Assembly (NCBI GenBank): GCA_029953675.1 | Contig: JAMWBK010000001.1 | Span: forward strand, 3,488,501 to 3,552,500 | DNA length: 64,000 nt | Source of the DNA: Rhodosorus marinus | Lineage: Eukaryota > Rhodophyta > Stylonematophyceae > Stylonematales > Stylonemataceae | Direction of reading: 5' to 3' | Part shown: piece after piece, positions 1 through 10,720 of the stretch | Layout: every line of letters begins with the position of its first letter | How positions within the stretch are numbered: the first letter of the stretch is position 1 | Made by a program: the position numbers and the translations under genes | Notes under the pieces: model-generated | What the model was told of the DNA's origin: nothing | Seen by the model: only the letters and a program-made list of their open reading frames with translations | Database searches by the model: none

Positions 1-982
1 GCCACCATGAGCTCGTCGTGTTCGAGGTCTTCCAGATCGACGCTGGCAGAATACCTCGCAAAGTCGCTGTTCACTGTTCTTAGGAAGATGCTGAGGAGCA
101 GCATGAACAGCAGAACCGCCGCTGCTGCTGCGTTGATAACCGAGAGCCAGTGCGTTCGTAACTCGTTTGCCTGCAGTCGATCTCTTTCAATGTAACGGTT
201 CACTCGATGCTGAAACAAGCAACGAATGGGTTCGAATGAGGGACAAGATAGCTCTGCTGATGTCGGAAAGTTTGAACTTACCTCGGTTGGCTTATCGCTC
301 TCATACCAAGTTACTGAGTAGCTCAAGCTGAATTCCTTCTCACGGCCATGATCAAACTCCACCTCATCTTCAGCAATCACATCTACCTCGACTAGGTAGT
401 TCTCGTTGTACTTCAGAGCGAAATGAAGCGTCGAATAGACGAAAACTTGGTTCATTAACTCCGGTGCGGCTTCGACTAGGTCACGACCTAAAGGAACCAG
501 GTTGATAGCTAGCTCATCGATCATCAAGTCGTACTGCGCAAAAGAGAGAAAGACAAACTCCTTCAGAATCCGCGAGAGCTCGCTGAAGAGCCGAATCGCT
601 GGTAGTTTACATGGTAGTTATTCGTAACCGCCAAACGAAAAGCATTGACATCTTCAGGGGTTAAGACTCCACCACAAATCTTCGTCTTCTCCTGATCCTT
701 CCTGAACTTCACTGAAACCCCCGTGTTCACCAATCTATCGCCCTGAAGAAGCTCACCGAGCTGCATGTTATGGTACTCCATCCTCTCCGGGATGCATTCT
801 CGTGGCCAAGGTACTGCGTCGAAGAACTGATACGATTCGCTGGGGTTTGAATACGGCACCATTTTATTCGCCCAGATGACCATTTCATCACCTGAGTTGT
901 ACTTCGATATTCTCATCCCCCTTGCGATCGATACGCAGAGCACCATCAGGGATGGTATAAATATCCATCTATGCCACGTCAT
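1..982 (-). CDS. TM9SF/nonaspanin family protein, 5' part (runs off left edge)
   Basis: Nonaspanins are Golgi/endosome membrane proteins with a large lumenal N-terminal domain followed by nine membrane spans. Three exons are visible: 982-611, 533-282 and 209 to beyond base 1. The introns are 77 and 72 bp, GT-AG, and both phase 0. The ATG at 982 opens a signal peptide (WIFIPSLMVLCVSIARG). After it comes the family hallmark VIWANKMVPYSNPSESYQFF. Further matches are LGELLQGDRLVNTGVSVKF, CGGVLTPEDV, the YDLMIDEL segment after intron 1, and the EFSLSYSVTWYES strand before the first membrane span. The last exon holds that span (WLSVINAAAAAVLLFMLLLS). The domain order and spacing match TM9SF1/TM9SF3-type proteins. 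The other eight spans lie outside the window. Which paralogue this is cannot be decided here. Confidence 0.9.
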
Positions 983-3160
983 GTTCTCACTTGATAGCTA
1001 GAAAGCCTCTCCGAACGCCACTGACTAGAGCAGCAGTCCCCCTCCAGCTAAAAGCTTCTATCACTAAGCCTCAATAAAGTGGTTGGAAATGGTCGGAGAG
1101 TCAGCCAACTTCACTAGCCGCCTGAGAGGTGCCCATCAAGAACCTCACGCCTCCGGAAACCGGGGGTGTTAGCTTCAACATCTGTATGCGATGACGATAG
1201 TGGATCAGAGAGAGTCTGTTTTCTGTTCATCGCGTGAAGGAGCTGGTCGCAACTGCAGGGGAGTCAAGCAAATCCTCTTGCAGGTTCAGCTGAGCTTGGC
1301 AACGTCGATGGAGAAGAGCTAGTTGAGCTGTCTAGTCTTGTCATGTGACTCTCTGCCCCGGTCGTCGTCCAATAAATCTAGAGCAGTATACCATTGTCAA
1401 AGCTACCGATTAGGTGTCGATCGTCTCAAAAAAGTCGAGCAACACAAAGCCCATGCGCTATGCGCAGCTCGACTTTTTTTTTTTTGGTTTCTGTATTTAA
1501 GGGCAAGTAGAGCCTTCCTAAAGCAGCTCCGAGCATCACCAGAAACTTAAAACTGCTCAGATGACATGGTATTCGTGTGCGAGTTGAGTTGACTGAGTGC
1601 TTCGATGCAGCGCTGCATTCAAATGCCACCTCTCCCGTAGCTCAAGTTGCCGTAATATGTGCTAAAGTGTCAGCAGAGTTCCAGTCTTTATAAACGATTG
1701 ATATGTTCTCATGTTTGTAAAGACTCATTCATATGAGTCAACTTTCTTTTTTAGACTGACTACAAGGTGACATTTAACATGAAGATAAGGCGGAGCGGAG
1801 CGTGAGCGTGGTTGCGGTGGTTTTCATCGAAGCTGAATGTTTGTTTCTCACTTTCTGCTCGCGAAGGGCGTGGGTAATGGTGGAGGTGTCTCCAGGATTT
1901 TTCACTATGGTTGAGACAAAGAGAGAATTGATTGAACAGCCCTGTTCGAACGTGAGAGGGAGTGATAGTCACAGATCATCTTGAGCTCAGCCCCGATTCT
2001 TCTGCTGCATATTCTCTCGATGAGCATGCGGTCGCCTCTTGGGTACAGGGACTTCTGTTTCTGCCTCGAGACGATTCCTCATCTGGACACGGATCCCTCT
2101 CAGATTGAATTGGCGAAGAAGATCTCGGAAAACCGGAAACCTCTACTAGCCCGCCCAGAGATCTTGTCGGTATCAGCTTGACGCCTAAGCCGAGGAAAGC
2201 AGAAGTTAAGCACGCATTGTACCTCGACGATACTCATCGAGAGAGAAACCGGGTCAACATTCAGCATCCGAAGTCGCACAGCCGATGGATCCGGAACGAG
2301 ACCGCTAGAAGGAAGCTAAGGCTGCGCATAAAGTTCAAACGTCTGTACAACTGCGTTGAACCGCATGTCAACATACTAGTCCCACCCACAGGCCGTTTTC
2401 GATGTACCCTCATCGTCCGCAACGACATGCAGGCTTCAGTGTCGGGAACTCGGTCCCCTATGCCCAAAAAAGAAACACCATCTCCTAAAAATCTTCCATA
2501 ATCAAGACAAGACATCAAAATAAACCGTAAAACATTATCCAAGTATCAAATCTAGTAGCCAAAAACTTAAGTTTTGGTACTTTAATAATCATTTCTGCAT
2601 TATTAAAGAACAACATCCAAGATAAACACAAAAAAGGCGAACGAAATATGAACCAAAAAACATAATTTAGAAAGCAAATCTTTAATATTTCACTAATATT
2701 AAGTAAATATTGTTCTTAATTAAAACATCGGTCCCTATTTCCAGGCTCCGACGACGGCGCCCTATGATTTATCTTTTTTGCACATTGATCAGCAGCAAAA
2801 GCGAGGGGTGGAAAAAGGACGTAAATTGTATCAATGAGGACTTAAGCGAACCCCTTTCAAAACTAAGTGGGCCATAAATTTATATTTTTGGAGTAAAAAT
2901 GGAATTTCCTTGACACCATAGGGGTAAAGTAAAAAAAACCTGGGCGGATTTGGAATTTTCTAGAAGGGGGGTAGGGATTGGTTCAATAGTTTTCTTGTTC
3001 GGTGGCAGTGAAAAGTTCAAAGAGGGACGATGGAGACCGACATGAGAAGGGGGTTAGATGGATGGTTACCTAGTTACTAGGGATCTCTGGAGGTTGAAAA
3101 CTGGGTAGGATAGGGGAATTTCGGGGTAGGAAGGTTGCTTTTTAGAAGAACTGTGAGAAA
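983..3160. other. Intergenic, no supported gene
   Basis: This 2.2-kb gap between the divergent TM9SF and UBL-eS31 genes has only short, composition-biased open frames. From about 2500 to 2950 it is strongly AT-rich with A/T runs. The part next to 3161 must hold the eS31 promoter, but I see no clear TATA box or other motif there. Confidence 0.5.
1428..1480. repeat. Perfect short inverted repeat (hairpin)
   Basis: The left arm AAAAAAGTCGAGC (from 1428) is mirrored by GCTCGACTTTTTT (from 1467), separated by about 26 bases. It sits in otherwise featureless intergenic DNA. The poly-T after the right arm makes it terminator-like or a decayed foldback element; nothing ties it to a gene. Confidence 0.5.
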
Positions 3161-3969
3161 ATGGTTCAGCTCTTTCTGAAGAGAACTGATGGGGCGGTTG
3201 AGTGTATCAACGCACCAGCGACGGTGAGGACGGACGGAATCAATCCTTCTTGAGTCGTCTGCTGGATGTTTTGTTTCTGCGTCCGGCTTGTTCTGTTTTT
3301 TTTTTTTGTACTTTGGGGTTCGCTTTGGTCGCCTGATTTGATTTTCCCTGCGTCTTGGATGGGCGCGTGTCAATCTGTCGCTCGTAGATGTAGTGAGAAG
3401 CGCGAGTCTGGGGGGAGCTTGGAGGGACTCTGGTACCTCCTCGTAGGAACCAGGTTGGGTAGAATGCTGCTCAGATTAGATTTTTTTTGTCTGCGGCGCG
3501 ATTGATTTTGGTTTCCGACGTTCCAGTGACATCCTCAGCTTTCTGATCATGGGTTTTCATGCTTTGTTTCTACTGTTGCTTTTTGTAGATCACCGAGCTG
3601 CGATCTTATGTCGCTGAGCTTGAGGGCGTAGAAGCCTGCGACCTGAGACTGAGCACTGCTGCATATGATCTGAATGACGATGAATCGTTTGACTTGCTAG
3701 AGAACTCAACTCTCTTCGCTCACTTGAGATTGCTCGGTGGAGGAAAGAAGAGGAAGAAGAAGACCTACACCAAGCCGAAGAAGATAAAGCATAAGAAGAA
3801 GAAGGTCCCCAAGGCCGTTTTCAAGTTCTACGAGGTTAAGGCCGATGGAACCATCGAGCGATTAAGGAAGGACTGCCCATCGGAAACCTGTGGGGTGGGT
3901 ACGTTCATGGCCCAGCACAAGGATAGGAGGACTTGTGGCAAGTGCGGAACCACCTTCAAGAATCCTTGA
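3161..3969 (+). CDS. RPS27A: Divergent ubiquitin-like domain fused to ribosomal protein eS31 (RPS27A)
   Basis: The exons are 3161-3223 and 3589-3969, joined in phase 0 across a 365-bp intron, giving 126+21 residues. The C-terminal half is a textbook eS31: basic [14 protein letters not shown], then a C4 zinc ribbon (CPSETC...CGKC). eS31 is part of the 40S subunit and is normally made as a ubiquitin fusion that is cleaved after Gly-Gly. Here the N-terminal 72 residues begin [11 protein letters not shown] and end LRLLGG directly before the eS31 part, so the fold and cleavage site are kept. The rest is barely ubiquitin: only one lysine (in LKRTDG) remains, and the K48 and K63 positions are absent. 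It therefore cannot supply normal polyubiquitin. Divergent ubiquitin-likes on eS31 are known elsewhere, for example nematode UBL-1, so this is probably a functional eS31 chaperone moiety rather than a pseudogene. Identity of eS31 is near certain; the role of the UBL is inferred. Confidence 0.93.
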
Positions 3970-4175
3970 AAGCCTTAAGCTCGGGTGCTTCCGAGCGGCG
4001 AGCAGAATCGCTTTTGCTGCTCTTCGCTCTGGAGCGCGAACGCGTTTAGGTTTTTTTTGGTTTCTTCTTCTATTACTGTTTCTAGGAGGCAGAACTTGGG
4101 CCCTCCGATAACTTTGAATCATGTTGACTTTCGTCACATGCAAAAAAAAATGCACAAGTATTACGAATTGGATAA

Positions 4176-4484
4176 AAAAAGAAAGAGCTGGACAATGATC
4201 GTGAAATCGACTCCTTCCAGACAGATTGGGCCGACCCCGCCCTCCCGCCCCAGAGTCGGGAAGTTCCGTTCCCCGCTCGATCCACCGGCCATGCGTGGCA
4301 CGATCTTCTGGCTGCGTGGACCAAGAAACTAGCTAGTGCCAAGCGCGACCACCCTGTCGAGATGCTCCAGGATATCACAGTGAGTTCATCTTCGAGCCCC
4401 TCATTGGTAGAGGCGTCTGGCCGGCTCTGGAAAGCAACCGCGGACTTCCTTACCCAGGTCACACCGACCACATCTGAATTGTAG
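4176..4484 (+). pseudogene. Coding-like stretch without a start codon, unidentified
   Basis: This frame is open for about 100 codons and has natural-looking protein composition, for example HAWHDLLAAWTKKLASAKRD and ASGRLWKATADFLTQ, ending in TAG at 4482-4484. No in-frame ATG occurs near its beginning and no convincing splice acceptor precedes it. A possible donor (GTGAGT) lies at 4380. It could be a terminal exon of an unresolved gene or a relic. I do not recognise a family. Confidence 0.25.
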
Positions 4485-5383
4485 AGGGCTCACAGTCTTT
4501 AGACGTTTAGGCGCATTAGTGGCCAGTTGCCCTTGAACGCAGTGCGACTCGACGATTCGATATAGAACATTTTGTCCTTGCGAGTCTATTCTCGCTAGCC
4601 CGTTGAGGAGTTCGCTACCTTTCCCCTAAAACGCCCCAGCTGCTCCTAACCCCACGCTTTCTGACTAATAGTGCAGTGGAGCTTTGAAAGTCGAATGGAA
4701 ATCTAACGGACTGGTTCCTGCCGTTTATCCTCGTTTGTCCAACGCTGTTTTTTGAAGCAGTTGGTCCTGATTCCCGTTGGTTTATCGCCTGCCCCATCTG
4801 CCCTTTTTGTGAACAAGATCGTCGTCGATGTAGACCCGCATTGATTCCACCCTGCGCAAGCCTTCCTTCGCGCATGCATCGTTCCGCGGGGCTTCCCCTT
4901 GCCAAGGTTGCTTCTGGTGATCAGACAGGAACCTTCCCAATCGCCGCGTGCTTTTCCAGTTTTTCTGGTGTGCACGAGCACATGCTCGTCTGCCCGCAAC
5001 TAACGTTTCATCGTTTTTTGGGGGAGGGCTCGAGACTGCCCTGCAAGTTTCTCTACCGTACACCCCCCATCACGATTTCGCCTGTGGTTGCTTGCTTCCA
5101 AGAAGCAACCCGAAGGAACCGTGATATCTACGCACCAACCTGAAAGGCCTGTATCACAGGGAGGATGCTTCTGCGGATTCCATGAATAACCGTCGCCATC
5201 GCACCTCGCGAACGTTTTGCCCTCAGCACTTGGAAAGCTCGCTATGGAGAACTGTATACAAGCGTTGTCGCTCCGTGATTGATATAGGATATGGCCATTG
5301 CCGAGGAAGCGTGGTCCTCTGCATACGCATGGTTATATCAGATCCTTCCAAACTCAACTCTCTCTCCATCAATCTGACTGTTT

Positions 5384-5691
5384 TTGGGCACGCTAACCCT
5401 GCGCGTTATCAGAGATCTAGCTAGCGCACCCGGTGGACAATGGAGAAAGCTGGAAGAAGAGCTTGTGAACATATCCTATCAACATCAAGTGGATCTTGAA
5501 CGGCAGCTTATACCCTCACATACGACGAGCGACAGACAATTGAGGACGCACTGTATGGTCTGTCGAAAATTTATGATCGTTTGGAAAGGATCGATGGATG
5601 CTCTACATCCCTTGCAACAACCAAGCGAAAGGTGGCTGTCCTGTACTTTCAACGGCTGACTGTGTTGCACGGTGAACTCGCGGGAGGATAA
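5384..5691 (+). pseudogene. Probable frameshifted coiled-coil protein relic
   Basis: Two overlapping frames read like consecutive parts of one protein. The first contains RDLASAPGGQWRKLEEEL and VDLERQL up to about 5510. The second, offset by one frame from about 5505, contains YDERQTIEDALYGLSKIYDR and KRKVAVLYFQRLTVLHGELA and stops at 5689-5691. No plausible GT-AG intron separates them, so a single-base frameshift is the simplest reading. The family is not recognised. It lies next to a WD40 relic on the other strand, so this stretch looks like a gene graveyard. Confidence 0.3.
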
Positions 5692-5852
5692 CAATTTCTA
5701 TGCAATCTCCTTCTCCCGTTCACCTGCTTCCCGTGGTTGTTCGGTTTATGACATAACAATCTTTGTTTCCAATATTTCTTGGGCATATCCCAACACCCCC
5801 TGTACAATGATAACCCCATCCTCCGTCGATGCACTAACCTCACCTCTACGAC

Positions 5853-5945
5853 CCTCAGATCCCACACTCCTAGACATCCATCGGCGCTGCTAGTGAGAAC
5901 ACTTTTTAAGCCGTGTCCTAGTTCTGAGATATCGCTCACGTAGTC
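5853..5945 (-). pseudogene. WD40 repeat exon relic, WDR55-like
   Basis: On the minus strand this segment reads DYVSDIS...VLTSSADGCLGVWDLR. That matches the WD repeat in WDR55-type ribosome-biogenesis proteins containing DY-SDM...LLT-SGDGCLG. A possible splice donor (GTGAGG) follows a few codons after WDLR. The neighbouring WD repeats expected on either side are not found on this strand within 500 bp, so it looks like an isolated exon or fragment. The WD40 assignment is reasonable; the specific WDR55 resemblance is from memory of the family and less certain. Confidence 0.4.
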
Positions 5946-6578
5946 CAACACGAGAACAAAACTTGACAAGTCAAAACGGTAAGGTGCAACTCCGAATTTT
6001 TTAATTTTCATTATCGCGCTAAACAGAGTCCAGCTAAAGACTGAACACTGTATATACAGACAAAGCCGCTGCTCCAGAAGTCTCAAAGAACTTCACGCAT
6101 ATCGCTCACAACCCTTTCCTAATCTCGTCAAAAAACACATTAGGCTCAACCGCATCGTACCAGGCCCTTTTCTCCTCTCTTCCGCCTCAAGCTCAACGCC
6201 TCGATACCCCCACCCAAACGCAAACTCTCCCTCACTTCTCCATCACTTTCATCTTTGTAACGGTCAATAAACATCTTCGATATCTCTCGACCATAAATTT
6301 TCTGTCAACCATATTTCTCCTCCATTCGAGCTCAGACTGCCTAACAAAATAATATAGCACGCTGACTCTTCAAATCTCAAGTTCCCATTTTTGGGTTTTT
6401 CCAGAATTAACCGCTTCTTCAAGCAACTGAAATTACATAGAATACTAATACACCTTTTATCGGTCACATGGCATCTGTCCTAAAAAATACTCGGACTTTG
6501 GTGGTGCACATGCTCAAATCGTTTCGACGCGTTCACGTCTAAATCATTATTCGAATCATGTAGAGCCCGTCCAGGCTC
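5946..6578. other. Intergenic, no supported gene
   Basis: Frames here are short and unlike protein. The DNA is moderately AT-rich. I see no repeat or RNA gene. Confidence 0.4.
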
Positions 6579-6893
6579 CTAGATCCTCAGCAGCTTGGGC
6601 AACGGCAACTCGCTCGGCTCGGGAACCCGCGTTTCGAACGTTAACCCCGCGAACTTGCTAGGGCTCACACGCCTCGGATACCTCGAGCTGCTCCTCGACT
6701 TCCGTTCGCTCTTCGGAGTTCTAGTCTCCACAAAGAACCCTTCCTCCTTATCCCAAACCCGAATGGAGCTCTCGTCCAGAGAATCTCTCTCAAAGTCTTC
6801 CGACCCAGAACTATACACCTTCATTCCTTCGTTTACTTCATTCGCGTCCGGAACAAAGAACGGTACCAACTCCCTATAGCCTCTCGCTGACAT
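6579..6893 (-). CDS. Small PNRC-like protein with a proline-rich decapping-factor-binding motif
   Basis: This is a single-exon gene of 104 residues from an ATG at 6893. The N-terminal two thirds is acidic and serine-rich and looks disordered. It then turns basic (SERKSRSSSRYPRRVSPS) and ends with FAGLTFETRVPEPSELPLPKLL. That ending follows the pattern of PNRC/EDC-type short motifs (aromatic-AG-x-F, SP-P, LP-P-K). In animals and plants such motifs dock on the EVH1 domain of the decapping activator DCP1. I infer an mRNA-decay or nuclear co-regulator role. TTTATATAAA lies only 8 bp upstream of the ATG, too close for an ordinary TATA box, so translation might begin at the internal Met of MKVYSS instead. 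Confidence 0.55.
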   Translation of the reverse strand: MSARGYRELVPFFVPDANEVNEGMKVYSSGSEDFERDSLDESSIRVWDKEEGFFVETRTPKSERKSRSSSRYPRRVSPSKFAGLTFETRVPEPSELPLPKLLRI

Positions 6894-9800
6894 TCTTCTC
6901 TTTATATAAAACTCTTCTAGATATAAAACTTTCCGTCTTCTTCAGCTCCAAAATACATAAAAACAAACACCACCAACGGCCCTTAGCCTCTCTTCCTTAG
7001 CTGCCTCAAAGCGCTCTCTCACCTTATTCATCAAAACTGTCTCTTCCGAAGTCGCTTCTATCTCTTCCCTCCCTCCCTCCCTCCCTCCTCACCATCCTGC
7101 TCCAGCGTCTTCATTCCGGCGTTTATAAACCTCCTCAAAAAGCCTCCAGAAGGCACTTTTTTCAAAGATAGACTATTTTACCAGCACCCTGACAACACCC
7201 CCCCCCCCCGTTACAATCATCTTCCACACCTTTCATAACCTTATTAATAATTTCAAAACTTACCGTTTTCGATTCTTCTAGTGTGTTCCTACCCCTTCCC
7301 TATCTGTCAGTCATTTATAGACCACATAGAGGGGGTCATATTCTCCGACATGACGTTTTCAATTAACAAAAACTAATCGTTCAACATAAATAAATTTTAT
7401 CCTTTTTGCGGTGCCAGCTGTGCTTAGAGATAATTCCAGCCTGCCGTTTTCCGTCATTTCACCACAACGAGAGGGGGGCAGGGAGGGGAGGAAAAGGATA
7501 AGAGCTGGTTGGCACACCCCTTACAGTATGTCAAGCAATTTCAATCATGACTAAGATTTTATACCCCTCAGTATTCTTATCTTGCTTACGTTTATTCAAT
7601 AAATACTACAATTTATTATTGTTTTAGGATATGACGGTGCAAGAAATGACCCTGTGGTAAATTGATTTGGCCTTGAGATCAGCGCAGATTGGGAGTGGTT
7701 ACGTCTTTAAGGGGTGTACTTGTTACGTACCCTATCATGACGGTGAATTATGGAGGTCTAGTACGAGAGGGTACAAGGGGGAACGTTCTCGAGAGGACGT
7801 TTTCGTAATTTATAAATTGCGTTAAATATGGAAAAGTTTTCATTGTAGATGTTTCCCCCGAGAGGGGTGAGGGGGAGTGCAAACCTGCTTCTTACCGACT
7901 TTGTTGATTGCAATGTGGCAAAAAAAAGAGGTGTGGATAGTACAGGGGGGTTTACGAATTTTGCAGTAGTCGCTTCAAGAAGATACGTAAAAAGTATCGC
8001 ATGGTAGAATTAATTTCAATGATTTGAATGAACATCTGTTCGTTGGTACACACCTTGTGGCTCGCCTTTTTGTTTGGCTTCCTATCCAATGAATACAGAA
8101 TTCAATAGTACTCTGAAGTGATTGGCTAAATCACCAATGCAAAATCCAATGATATAGAGAGAATCTGATCTCGCAACCCAATCACCGGGAGGGATGAAAG
8201 AGTAGAGGTAAGGGGCAGACTGATGAAAAGTCTTGGAATGAATTGTAGTTTGAAATTCTTCATGGATTCAAATATATTCTTATTTGTAAGGGAGTTACCA
8301 CCGCCCTCAGCACGAGAAGAAGAAGAACAATCAGGAAAAGGATGCTCTTCCCTTGGAAGAAAAAGAAAGAAACTGTTCAGAAAATCTGGCCACAGTGAGG
8401 ATTTCTCCAGTGCTTACACGCCCTGACCAGCATGTAGCAAGAGTAAACTTCCAATACATTTTGCGAAACCCCTCCCCCCCTTTTCTTCAAATCAAACTTG
8501 TCTTCAATAGGTTTCGAAATTTGATATTTGGTGGATATGCAAGTTTTTTCCAGGGGGGAGGGGGTGTCTTTTTTTTGCCCTGTTGGCCTCCATACCTAAA
8601 ATAGAACCCCGTCCAGCACCCAGCACCCCCCTTCCCCTTTCGTCACAATCAATTTTTTTTGTGTATATTTGGTTGATGGGAAAATCGGGAACCAAAGCAT
8701 TTCTCTAGGCGATGAGGAGAAGCGCTGGAGATTCTTTGCCGGAAAGAAAACTTTTTAAAATCAAGAGTACCTATCAGCAGCCAAAGCCCAAACTAATCTG
8801 GGCTGCACTTGCACAGTATCCAAATAGACTGTCTAGATTATGACACACACAAAACAAGAACGTAAGGTATATAACTTAAAGAATAAAAATATGTATCTTT
8901 TTGTGCCTGTTATAAAGTACAAACTATATAGAATTCAGGGAACTCGTACATGTTTTAAGAATTTTGGAATTGAGATGCCCTAACTCTCCATTCTGGCACT
9001 CAATTTTGAATCAAAAGACTACGAAAGTACACATATTCTTGGGCTCCCAACCCGCGTCAGATTCAATGCGGCTCCATATTTCTCACCAATCATACTGCGA
9101 TTTATAATCATATGGACAGACTGTCGTCAAATAGACCAATGAATATGGAATACTTGCCTCAGACAGCCTGTCCGAATTAGACTTCGACGTTGTGATTGGC
9201 AACCCTTCCAGACCCCTCGGAGTGCAGGCTGCGGGAGGAGCGCAGGTGCAGCAGGTTTTTTTTCTTGCCCACTGCTTCAGGCTTTGTTGGGCAGATCGTG
9301 CTAATCCTTCTGTGAGCAAGTAGTACAGGATGCTAACTAAAGATTCTCGTTAGTTTGATGTGTCTCCATCTTCATCAAATCATCAGTTTCTCGTACTGAT
9401 GACGCTCGCCCCGTGCCATCAGATTTTTGATGCGCAATAAGATCCCCCTCTTGCGTTCGGGCGGAATGCGACCGCGACTGTAATTTGGCTCTCTTTGTGT
9501 AAACAGCCCAACATTCTTGATGCAAGAACCAGTGCTCCGCCCACCCGAGAGATTGATGGCGCATGACAATGGCACATGAATGCTACTGCTCCGAACGCAT
9601 ATTTTTGTGGGCTTGTGTGCTTGGGCTGACGGACAAGGTGTATAACTTGAAGCTCGACAAAAATTAGTCGCTCTGCGCTCCAGGGAGCAGGCGCACTCAC
9701 TGCAAAAGCAACCTTTCACAGTTGACTTCCACCTCAGAGAGCTTCCCGTTTGCGGATGAAACCATGCTAGTAGATGCAACCACTTTCTGTGGCAAGGGTG

Positions 9801-10720
9801 GGGATCATCCGCAGTTCACCTAAGAGGAATGCTCATAAACTTCTACGTCTGCTAGTGGCAACCAGATCTGCTAGCTCCTTCCTCTCATTCTAGAATAGCA
9901 CCTCTGCAAGAGCTTCAGACTGTTCACCTCAACACAACCCTCACAACAGCTAATCCCCATCTAAAATTCCCGCCATTTTTCATTTAGAAAAGCAACACCA
10001 TGCATCCGAAACCACAGAATGCCCGAACATTTCGCGGGAAAACTATATCCGGAACACAATTTCAAAAATAAAAAACCAATATTCTGTTTTCCTGACTAAA
10101 TTTATCTATAATTCAATTTACGATAAGTTAGCGAAATATTTCCATAAAAACCAATCGTCACTCGAGAATCATACATTCACCCCCCAGCTCAATACATCAT
10201 TGTGACAGATATCCTTCCTAAAGTTTTCAAATAAAGTTCTTCAGCATAATGAAATGGACATATAACCCCTCCAGTTACTTGCTCCGTCTTCGTGTTGCAC
10301 AACTGCTTTCAGCGTTCACCTGTCATTGATATTGACGTGTGACTTTGTATTGATGTGATTATATAACAAGACAAATCTCGGCGAGGATTTGGGGGGGGAG
10401 GGAGGGGGAGAGGAGGGGTTGGGAATTTAGAGCGGCTTGAACAAGTGCATAAGGAAAGGGTTCTTGTACGTTTGCCTGGACATTCCTTCCCTTTTTTGTT
10501 GGTTTATTGGGGATGGGGTGGAATTTTTGTTGACTGATTTGTGGTTGGGGACAAGGGACCATCTTGGAATGGGAGTTTGAACGGGTGCGCTGCTCGGGGG
10601 CTGTTCGAGGGTTCAGCTATGGGAGTAGGCTTTAGAGGGATTTGATTGGGATAGTTTTGTTAGTGGGGAATTTGTGTTGTTATTTTTTCTATGTCCCTGT
10701 TTGTGAGGGTTTGAAGTAGA
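6894..10720. other. Long intergenic region, no supported gene
   Basis: This 3.8-kb gap is AT-rich with many homopolymer runs: CCCT repeats at about 7070-7089, a C run near 7199-7209, G runs near 10389-10398. Short open frames on both strands (for example around 9080-9780) have cysteine/arginine-rich compositions typical of chance. I found no known family, RNA gene or mobile element. Confidence 0.45.

Noticed and set aside
2178-2542. Basic frames of about 100 codons on both strands
   Set aside because: Overlapping frames on both strands with no recognisable motif and no intron support.
9375-9779. 134-codon minus-strand frame, cysteine-containing
   Set aside because: Composition typical of chance, no domain and no splice context.
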